A DNA stretch of 8,066 bases, from NCBI GenBank assembly GCA_016929355.1, contig JAFGJA010000064.1, forward strand, positions 1 to 8,066, read 5' to 3'. Shown in pieces: positions 1 to 4,457 of this stretch (position 1 is its first letter; every line of letters starts with the position of its first letter). A program made the position numbers and the translations under genes. The notes beneath the pieces were generated by a model, which worked only from the letters and a program-made list of their open reading frames with translations, was not told the origin of the DNA and did no database searches. This DNA comes from Anaerolineae bacterium (GTDB taxonomy: Bacteria > Chloroflexota > Anaerolineae > Aggregatilineales > Aggregatilineaceae).

Positions 1-70
1 GCCCTTAGTGCTGCTGCCTTCCGGCCCTGACACGGTTCGGACGCCCTGCCGCGCAGGACCCAGTCCGAGC
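1..70 (-). ncRNA. ffs: Signal recognition particle RNA (small bacterial / 4.5S type), 5' part only
   Basis: On the - strand, positions 33 to 8 read GTGTCAGGGCCGGAAGGCAG followed by CAGCAC. This is the hallmark apical hairpin of SRP RNA: the GUCAGG side of the symmetric loop, a GGAA tetraloop (19-22) and the AGCAG side that binds Ffh. It is preceded by CCGAACC, as in other bacterial SRP RNAs. The RNA pairs with Ffh and FtsY to target nascent membrane proteins. Only the 5' arm and apical loop are present; the 3' closing arm lies beyond base 1. The mature 5' end is uncertain; I placed it near base 70, where the G/C-rich paired region begins. The promoter at 125-153 predicts a primary transcript with a leader of about 50 nt that would need trimming. 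Confidence 0.9.
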
Positions 71-124
71 AACTTGCCAACAATCCACCGTTTTTGCATA
101 CCTACAAACCATCTAGTTGCTAGC

Positions 125-153
125 ATCTTAGCCGATCCCTGCATCCTTGTCAA
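125..153 (-). promoter_or_regulatory. Sigma-70 promoter of the SRP RNA gene
   Basis: Read on the - strand, a perfect -35 box TTGACA (153-148) is followed by a 17-bp spacer and a -10 box TAAGAT (130-125). Transcription would start near base 118 and run into the SRP RNA. A consensus -35 with optimal spacing is what a highly expressed stable RNA gene would be expected to have. The roughly 50 nt between the predicted start and the conserved core is either a processed leader or a longer 5' arm. Confidence 0.7.
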
Positions 154-219
154 CCGATAGCCACCGGTTTTGATCGGAATCTAATGCTATTACACGGTAA
201 ATTGTAATGATAATCGTGC

Positions 220-248
220 TTGACGCTCTATTTTGAACGGGTTATAGT
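220..248 (+). promoter_or_regulatory. Rightward sigma-70 promoter, probably the original promoter of the transporter operon
   Basis: The + strand shows TTGACG (220-225), a 17-bp spacer and TATAGT (243-248); each box matches the consensus in 5 of 6 positions. The predicted start is near base 255. It points toward the BMP gene but now faces the 3' end of tnpB, so its transcript would be antisense to the IS element. If the IS (about 247-1506) is removed in thought, this -10 box lies roughly 70 nt before the BMP start codon, a normal leader length. A short inverted repeat, ATTAC/GTAAT (189-193 and 204-208), lies just upstream and could be an operator, but this is weak. Confidence 0.55.
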
Positions 249-400
249 CAACTTCCCAGGCCTAAAGGACTTTGGGGTTGTAACTCGCGCGAAGCGGCTA
301 CAATAGGCTGCGTGACAGGGCAGCCTTAGAAATGTTAATCGCAGCGTTCCGATCCGCGTTGTCTTCATGACCACACTCGGTACACCGAAACACGGACTGG
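227..400 (-). ncRNA. Putative omega RNA (reRNA) scaffold plus guide of the TnpB element
   Basis: TnpB proteins are RNA-guided nucleases. Their guide RNA derives from the 3' end of tnpB, the right end of the element and about 20 nt of flanking DNA. Here the - strand downstream of the tnpB stop folds into a right-end hairpin: CCC, then AG(T)CC-TTTA-GG(C)CT, then GGG, with a bulge (277 to 255). It is followed by AAGTTGAC (254 to 247), which resembles the terminal sequence of IS200/IS605 right ends. The guide would then start at base 246 and begin TATAACCCGTTCAAAA. The 5' boundary inside tnpB is a guess from family knowledge; the extent is therefore approximate. Confidence 0.4.
243..275 (+). repeat. 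Imperfect direct repeat, copy 1 (right-end hairpin of the IS)
   Basis: This 33-bp segment matches 1469-1503 in the same orientation, with about 26 matches over 36 aligned columns by hand. Shared blocks are TATA, CAA, TTCCC, GCCT, AGG and TTTGG. The central palindrome reads CCTAAAGG here and CCTTTAGG in the other copy, so the stem is kept while the loop is inverted. The copy covers the predicted right terminus of the IS and overlaps the -10 box of the rightward promoter. Confidence 0.6.
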
Positions 401-1383
401 CTTCTCCGACTCGCACTATCAATATGCCCACAGACCGCACATGTCTGGCTGGTGTACCTGGGATCGACCATCACTACCGGTATGCCAGCGATCTGGGCTT
501 TGTAGGTGATAAAGGTTTGGAGTTGGTGAAACGACCAGTTCGTATGCCGTGCTCGTTGAGATTTCCGCAGCCGTTTCTCGGTGCGGTTTCGGATACCGGT
601 CAATTGCTCCAGTCCGATGCCACGCTGAGTGTCTTTCGCTTTCTCAACCAGACGCTTGCTGATAACATGGTTTGTATCACGCTGGAAGCGCGCTTGCTTG
701 CCAGCGACTTTTTTCAGGCGACGTTTGGCGCTTTTCGTGCCGCGTTGTTGCAGCCGGGATCGATGGGCCTGCCGCCGTTCGCGGATCGCATCAATCTCAG
801 CATTGTATTCTTGCCCATCTGAATCAACGGCGACCTTGACAATCCCAAGATCAACCCCTAGAAATTCCTCGACGGGTTGCTGTTCGGCTTCAGGTATGTC
901 ACAGACAATTTGCAGGTAGAATATGCCTTGGCGTGTCACCAGTTTCGCTGACTGGGTTGCATAGTCCAGCCGTTCGGCTTGATGGTCGCCGTATTGGAAC
1001 GCAAAACACAGCCGCTGCCCTTTGGCGACGGATAGGGAAATGGTCCCATCTTGCTTGAACCGCCAGAGGTCCCTGTCCAGTTCGATGCTGGCATTCTCTC
1101 GATACCAGAGAGGGGCCACCACGCGGCGTTTCTGCATTTCAGTTTTGTAGTTCGCTGCCACTGTCGCCAGGGAGCGGATCAAGTGATTGGATGCCAACAT
1201 AAGATAGGCCGGTTTGAGATCATGATACAACAGGTTTTGCAGGCCAAACTTGTTGTAGCAGGCTTGATCAAATGCAAACACTGAAATTGTATTGCGCAGA
1301 TGATTGACGCACCGTAGCAGAGCGAACAAAGCCTCGCGTTCGATAGGGTTTGTGATCAATTTGACTTCCGCGATGACTTCCAT
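298..1383 (-). CDS. tnpB: TnpB, IS605 OrfB-family RNA-guided endonuclease
   Basis: The 361-residue protein is a compact but complete TnpB (family usually about 350-450). The RuvC-like active site is intact: D178 in GVDLGIVKVAVDSDG, E259 in GIGLEQLTGIR and D344 in EDNADRNAAIN. Between the second and third acids lies a four-cysteine zinc ribbon: C315 and C318 (TCAVCG), then C334 and C337 (CTECGH). A basic, helical stretch (about 200-250) would contact nucleic acid. The N-terminal portion is of the type that begins KLITNPIEREALFALL rather than the classic YRLYP type. TnpB cleaves DNA matching its guide RNA next to a short motif and helps its element persist at the donor site. The start at 1383 is supported by AAGGGG at 1391-1396. 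Stop is TAG at 298-300. Nothing suggests decay. Confidence 0.93.
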   Translation of the reverse strand: MEVIAEVKLITNPIEREALFALLRCVNHLRNTISVFAFDQACYNKFGLQNLLYHDLKPAYLMLASNHLIRSLATVAANYKTEMQKRRVVAPLWYRENASIELDRDLWRFKQDGTISLSVAKGQRLCFAFQYGDHQAERLDYATQSAKLVTRQGIFYLQIVCDIPEAEQQPVEEFLGVDLGIVKVAVDSDGQEYNAEIDAIRERRQAHRSRLQQRGTKSAKRRLKKVAGKQARFQRDTNHVISKRLVEKAKDTQRGIGLEQLTGIRNRTEKRLRKSQRARHTNWSFHQLQTFITYKAQIAGIPVVMVDPRYTSQTCAVCGHIDSASRRSQSVFRCTECGHEDNADRNAAINISKAALSRSLL

Positions 1384-1468
1384 TTGTCATCCCCTTCGAA
1401 ATCATCTATTTTACTAGTGATCGCTGTTTATCTGCGTGATTTATGGTATCATGGTTTTGTCTCGTAAG

Positions 1469-1503
1469 TATAAGGCAAGTTCCCCAATGCCTTTAGGTTT
1501 TGG
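1469..1503 (+). repeat. Imperfect direct repeat, copy 2 (left-end hairpin of the IS)
   Basis: This is the second copy of the segment at 243-275, on the far side of tnpB. It contains a 6-bp hairpin, AAGGCA (1472-1477) with TGCCTT (1488-1493) and a 10-nt loop containing TTCCCC. Like copy 1 it begins with TATA; here TATAAG (1469-1474) could act as a -10 box for the BMP gene, but no good -35 box lies at the right distance. Ends of this family carry hairpins recognised by TnpA, but such clear direct similarity of both ends is noteworthy. Confidence 0.55.
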
Positions 1504-1515
1504 TCCTATTGCGTT

Positions 1516-1545
1516 TTGTCTGTTGGCGAACCAACAGAGTATTTT
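1516..1545 (+). promoter_or_regulatory. Palindrome in the BMP leader, possibly an operator inside a weak promoter
   Basis: A perfect inverted repeat, CTGTTGG-CGAA-CCAACAG (1520-1537), lies about 40 bp before the BMP start codon. It fills the spacer between a weak -35 candidate TTGTCT (1516-1521) and a -10 candidate TATTTT (1540-1545), 18 bp apart. As DNA it could be a repressor site; as RNA it forms a 7-bp hairpin with a CGAA tetraloop followed by a T-rich run, which could attenuate transcription. The sequence shows the symmetry; the function is inferred. Each promoter box matches the consensus in only 4 of 6 positions. Confidence 0.35.
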
Positions 1546-1575
1546 TGTTTCTTTTTGAGGTTAAGGAGTTTCAAA

Positions 1576-2721
1576 ATGACCCGTTCGAAGTTATTTGCAT
1601 TGATGCTCGTTGTAATCATGGTCATGGTTGCGGCAGCGGGCACTACGTCAGCACAAGACGAACCATTGAAAATCGTGCTAGTGGTGAATGGTGTGTTAGG
1701 CGATAAGTCGTTCTTCGATTCGGCCCAGAGTGGTATGGAGCGCCTGATCGATGAAGGCTACAACGTCGAAGTCAACACGATTGAGTTGGGCACTGACGAA
1801 GCTAACCGGGAACCCGGTTTGGCCGACGCGATGGCGAACCTGGAATACGATGTGTTGATTACCGGCACATGGCAGATGGGCGAATTCTTGGGGGCGCGTG
1901 TCCACCAATATCCCGATAAGTATTTCCTCATGTACGATGCTCCGGTTCCCTATGCTGATCCGGCATTTTGTGTCGAAGGTTGCCCGAATGTCTATTCGGT
2001 GACCTACCTGCAAAACGAAGGCTCGTTCCTGGTGGGTGTTTATGCGGCGGCGGTGACGACCAGCGGCATCGAAGGCACGAACGAAGATGTGATCATTGGC
2101 GCGTTGGGCGGTCAAGATATCCCCGTGATCAATGACTTTGTGGTTGGCTACGAACAAGGCGCGTGCCTTGTGAATCCTGACGTGCAGCGCATTGTGCAAT
2201 ATGCGGGCGGCTGGAATGATCCCGCGACGGGTAAAGAAATTGCCCTGGCAATGTACGAACAAAAAGCGGACATCGTGTTCCAGATTGCCGGTGGGACGGG
2301 TGAAGGCGTCTTTGAAGCGGCGCTTGAACAGGATCGCTATGCCATTGGCGTCGACTCCGACCAGGCTGCGCTGTACGTAGACGATAAACCGGAACTGGCG
2401 AACCGTATTCTGACCAGCATGATGAAGAACGTCGGCTTCTCACTCTACCGCGCGGTTGATCTGCACCTGAAGGGTGAACTTGTTTACGGCGCGGAAGAAC
2501 AACTCGGTATTGCCGAGGGTGGCGTGGGCCTGGCCTACAACGACATCTACTTCGACAACACCCCCGAATACATCCTCGATCTGATCGATGCGGTGGAAAT
2601 GGCCGTTGATGAGGGCGACATCTCGATCATCTCGGCGTTTGGTGACGATGCCTACGCGGTTGGGACGGCCTGTGCCGATATGCCCGAAGCCGCATTTGAT
2701 GCGTCGATGTACCTGGAGTAA
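1576..2721 (+). CDS. BMP-family ABC transporter substrate-binding protein (nucleoside-type)
   Basis: The 381-residue protein binds the ligand outside the membrane and hands it to the permeases encoded downstream. It starts with a basic-hydrophobic signal peptide (residues 1-26, ending TTSA-QDEP). There is no lipobox cysteine, so signal peptidase I cleavage or an uncleaved anchor is expected. Family motifs follow in order: GDKSFFDSA (42-50), ITGTWQMGEF (95-104), EGSFLVGVYAAAV (148-160), GGQDIPVINDF (178-188), GYEQGA (191-196), WNDPATGKEIA (213-223), ADIVFQIAGGTGEGVFEAA (231-249), AIGVDSDQ (256-263) and SMMKNVG (281-287). Many BMP proteins have SFN where this has SFF. Four cysteines remain in the exported part (132, 136, 197, 366). 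The ATG at 1576 is chosen because AAGGAG (1563-1568) lies 7 nt ahead; an upstream in-frame TTG at 1516 has no such site. The ligand is probably a nucleoside, but the sequence does not prove this. Confidence 0.93.
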   Translation: MTRSKLFALMLVVIMVMVAAAGTTSAQDEPLKIVLVVNGVLGDKSFFDSAQSGMERLIDEGYNVEVNTIELGTDEANREPGLADAMANLEYDVLITGTWQMGEFLGARVHQYPDKYFLMYDAPVPYADPAFCVEGCPNVYSVTYLQNEGSFLVGVYAAAVTTSGIEGTNEDVIIGALGGQDIPVINDFVVGYEQGACLVNPDVQRIVQYAGGWNDPATGKEIALAMYEQKADIVFQIAGGTGEGVFEAALEQDRYAIGVDSDQAALYVDDKPELANRILTSMMKNVGFSLYRAVDLHLKGELVYGAEEQLGIAEGGVGLAYNDIYFDNTPEYILDLIDAVEMAVDEGDISIISAFGDDAYAVGTACADMPEAAFDASMYLE

Positions 2722-2744
2722 GTGTGTAGTTGGATTGCTCTTTC

Positions 2745-2776
2745 TTGGGGTGAGCGTATGCTCGCCCCAATTTTTT
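2745..2776 (+). terminator. Rho-independent terminator after the BMP gene
   Basis: An 11-bp stem, TTGGGGTGAGC (2745-2755) with GCTCGCCCCAA (2760-2770), has a GTAT loop and one G-U pair, and is followed by six T (2771-2776). It lies 24 nt after the BMP stop codon. Placed between the binding-protein gene and the ATPase gene, it would let the binding protein be made in excess of the membrane parts, with partial read-through or a second promoter feeding the rest of the operon. Confidence 0.85.
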
Positions 2777-2782
2777 AGGTAG

Positions 2783-2830
2783 ACCATACCCCATCCCCCA
2801 CAACCCCTTCCCTTAGGGAAGGGGAGCAAA
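2783..2830 (+). repeat. REP-like C/G-rich intergenic palindrome
   Basis: A C-rich lead (ACCCCATCCCCCACAA region) is followed by a perfect 9-bp hairpin, CCCCTTCCC (2804-2812) and GGGAAGGGG (2816-2824), with loop TTA. This form, a run like CCCCATCCCCCACAACCCC followed by its inverted partner, is typical of dispersed REP-type repeats in large environmental genomes. There is no T-tract, so a terminator role is unlikely; mRNA stabilisation or a passive mobile repeat is more likely. Its copy number cannot be judged from this window. Confidence 0.55.
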
Positions 2831-2871
2831 GGCGAATTTTCACTGAACGCGGGGGATCAAAGGGGGGCGAT

Positions 2872-2888
2872 TTATCCGTTCAGGATAA
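2872..2888 (+). promoter_or_regulatory. Short inverted repeat upstream of the ATPase gene
   Basis: TTATCC (2872-2877) and GGATAA (2883-2888) form a perfect 6-bp inverted repeat with spacer GTTCA. It ends 8 nt before the ribosome binding site AGGGGG (2897-2902) of the ATPase gene. It could be an operator or an mRNA hairpin controlling translation. The AT-rich GATAATTAAA after it resembles a -10 region, but I found no convincing -35 box. Confidence 0.3.
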
Positions 2889-2909
2889 TTAAACTTAGGG
2901 GGTAACTAT

Positions 2910-4457
2910 ATGGCCCTTATTGAAGCAACACATATCGTCAAGATATACCCCAATGGCGTGCTGGCGAACGATCAGGTGTATCTCTCCGTCGAAAAGGGGG
3001 AAATTCACGCCCTGGTCGGTGAGAATGGCGCGGGTAAAAGCACGCTGATGAAAATACTTTACGGTCTCGAACACCCCACTTCCGGCGAAATTCGCCTCCG
3101 TGACCAGTTGGTTGAGATTCATAACCCGCAGGTAGCGATTGATATGGGCATCGGCATGGTGCATCAGAATTTCATGCTGGTGGACTCATTCACCATTGCC
3201 GAAAATATTGCGTTAGGCCGCGAATCGACATTGGCCGCAGGGTTGACGCTGGATCGCCAGAAAGCGATACGCGATACGCAAGAACTTTCGAAGCAGTACG
3301 GGTTGTTTGTCGAACCGAATGCGCGTGTTGAGGCAGTCCCGGTGGGGATGCGGCAGCGTGTCGAGATTCTCAAGGCGCTCTATCGCGGCGCGGAAATCCT
3401 GATTCTCGATGAACCTACCGCCGTGCTCACCCCGCGCGAAACGCAAGACCTGTTTACCGCCGTGCGGAATTTGGTGGACGAGGGCAAAACGGTCATTTTT
3501 ATTACGCACAAACTGCGCGAAGTGATGGAAATCTCGGATCGCGTAACCGTCATGCGTGACGCGCGCACTGTTGGTACGGTCAATACCGCCGCAACCAACG
3601 AGCGCGAACTGGCGCGGATGATGGTCGGGCGCGAGGTGTTCATGCAGGTCGATAAACCGCCGGTAGAGCGCGGTACGCCGGTGCTGGATGTGCGCGGGTT
3701 GACTTACGTCAACGAAGTCGGGCGCACGCTGCTGCGCGATGCGTCGTTCACCTGTTATGAAGCGGAAATTCTCGGTATTGCGGGCGTGGAAGGCAACGGC
3801 CAGACGGAACTGGTCGAAGTGCTGACCGGGTTACGCACGGCCAGCGCGGGCGAAGCCTATGTCGATGGCACGTCCGTCCTCGGACACGGCCCCCGCAAAA
3901 TCCGCGAGGCGCACGTCGCCCACATCCCCGAAGATCGCCTGACGAACGGCGTCGCGCTCACGGCCTCGATTGGCGATAACCTGATCGTAGACCGCTATTA
4001 CCACCCCCCCGTCACGCAAATGGGCATCCTTGATCTGAACACGATCCGCGCCAACAGCGCCGATATGATCGAGCAGTTTAACATCCTCGCACCAAGCGGC
4101 GATCTGCCGGTCGCCTCACTTTCCGGTGGCAACATGCAAAAAGTGGTGGTCGCGCGCGAACTTTCCTCCGATCCCCGGCTGCTGATCGCGGCGCAGCCCA
4201 CGCGCGGCGTGGATATTGGCGCGATTGAGTACATTCACCAGCAGTTAGTCGATCAGCGCACTAACGGCCTGGCGATCCTGCTGATCTCAGCAGATTTGCA
4301 GGAAGTTATGAAACTCTCGGACCGGATCATGGTGATGTACGAAGGCGAGATTGTGGCGGTTTTGCCCAATACGCCCGATCTGACCGAGGATAAATTGGGG
4401 TTGTATATGCTCGGTGCGGAACGGCAACCCACCGCAGAAATGGAGCAGAACCGATGA
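2910..4457 (+). CDS. ABC transporter double ATP-binding protein, NupO/YufO-like sugar/nucleoside class
   Basis: The 515-residue cytoplasmic protein has two ATPase halves in one chain, the usual length for this class. Half 1 is catalytically complete: Walker A GENGAGKST (37-45), Q-loop Q86, a signature of the form PVGMRQR (144-150), typical of BMP-linked ATPases, Walker B ILILDEP (163-169) with E168, and switch histidine H200. Half 2 is degenerate as usual for the class: GVEGNGQTE (292-300) lacks the Walker A lysine, the signature SLSGGNMQK (403-411) is good, and the Walker B segment LLIAAQPTRGVD (424-435) has no catalytic acid. One site is therefore competent and one probably not. The ATG at 2910 follows AGGGGG (2897-2902) by 7 nt. 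The stop overlaps the start of permease 1 by 4 bases (ATGA), which implies coupled translation. The gene follows the BMP gene by 188 bp, with a terminator between. Confidence 0.95.
   Translation: MALIEATHIVKIYPNGVLANDQVYLSVEKGEIHALVGENGAGKSTLMKILYGLEHPTSGEIRLRDQLVEIHNPQVAIDMGIGMVHQNFMLVDSFTIAENIALGRESTLAAGLTLDRQKAIRDTQELSKQYGLFVEPNARVEAVPVGMRQRVEILKALYRGAEILILDEPTAVLTPRETQDLFTAVRNLVDEGKTVIFITHKLREVMEISDRVTVMRDARTVGTVNTAATNERELARMMVGREVFMQVDKPPVERGTPVLDVRGLTYVNEVGRTLLRDASFTCYEAEILGIAGVEGNGQTELVEVLTGLRTASAGEAYVDGTSVLGHGPRKIREAHVAHIPEDRLTNGVALTASIGDNLIVDRYYHPPVTQMGILDLNTIRANSADMIEQFNILAPSGDLPVASLSGGNMQKVVVARELSSDPRLLIAAQPTRGVDIGAIEYIHQQLVDQRTNGLAILLISADLQEVMKLSDRIMVMYEGEIVAVLPNTPDLTEDKLGLYMLGAERQPTAEMEQNR

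Larger units (their letters stand above)
247..1506 (-). mobile_element. IS200/IS605-family insertion sequence carrying only tnpB (IS1341-like)
   Basis: The element contains one gene, tnpB, and no tnpA Y1 transposase, so it would depend on a TnpA supplied in trans. It has hairpins near both ends rather than terminal inverted repeats, and no obvious target duplication, as is typical of this family. The right end is placed at 247 from the AAGTTGAC terminus after the hairpin. The left end is not resolved: a hairpin with stem AAGGCA/TGCCTT lies at 1472-1493, and the true cleavage site should lie slightly beyond it. The insertion lies between the SRP RNA gene and the BMP operon. The tnpB reading frame, catalytic residues and zinc ribbon are intact, so the insertion need not be old. 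Confidence 0.7.

Noticed and set aside
240..300. Purine riboswitch in front of the transporter operon
   Set aside because: I looked for the paired loop and junction motifs here and at 1500-1575 and found none. The structure present is the IS hairpin.
228..440. A 70-codon open frame on the - strand overlapping the end of tnpB
   Set aside because: It lies in another frame of tnpB and the IS end, has no family resemblance and no ribosome binding site; it is a shadow.
367..919. Two rightward open frames of 151 and 96 codons opposite tnpB
   Set aside because: They are antisense to a well-supported tnpB, with no domain or start signal, and arise from its codon bias.
1516..1575. Extended N-terminus for the BMP protein from a TTG at 1516
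   Set aside because: The added 20 residues would precede the signal peptide and span the leader palindrome. The ATG at 1576 has AAGGAG at the right distance.
1696..2829. Several - strand open frames opposite the BMP gene (up to 188 codons)
   Set aside because: They mirror the codon pattern of the BMP gene and show no recognisable protein features.
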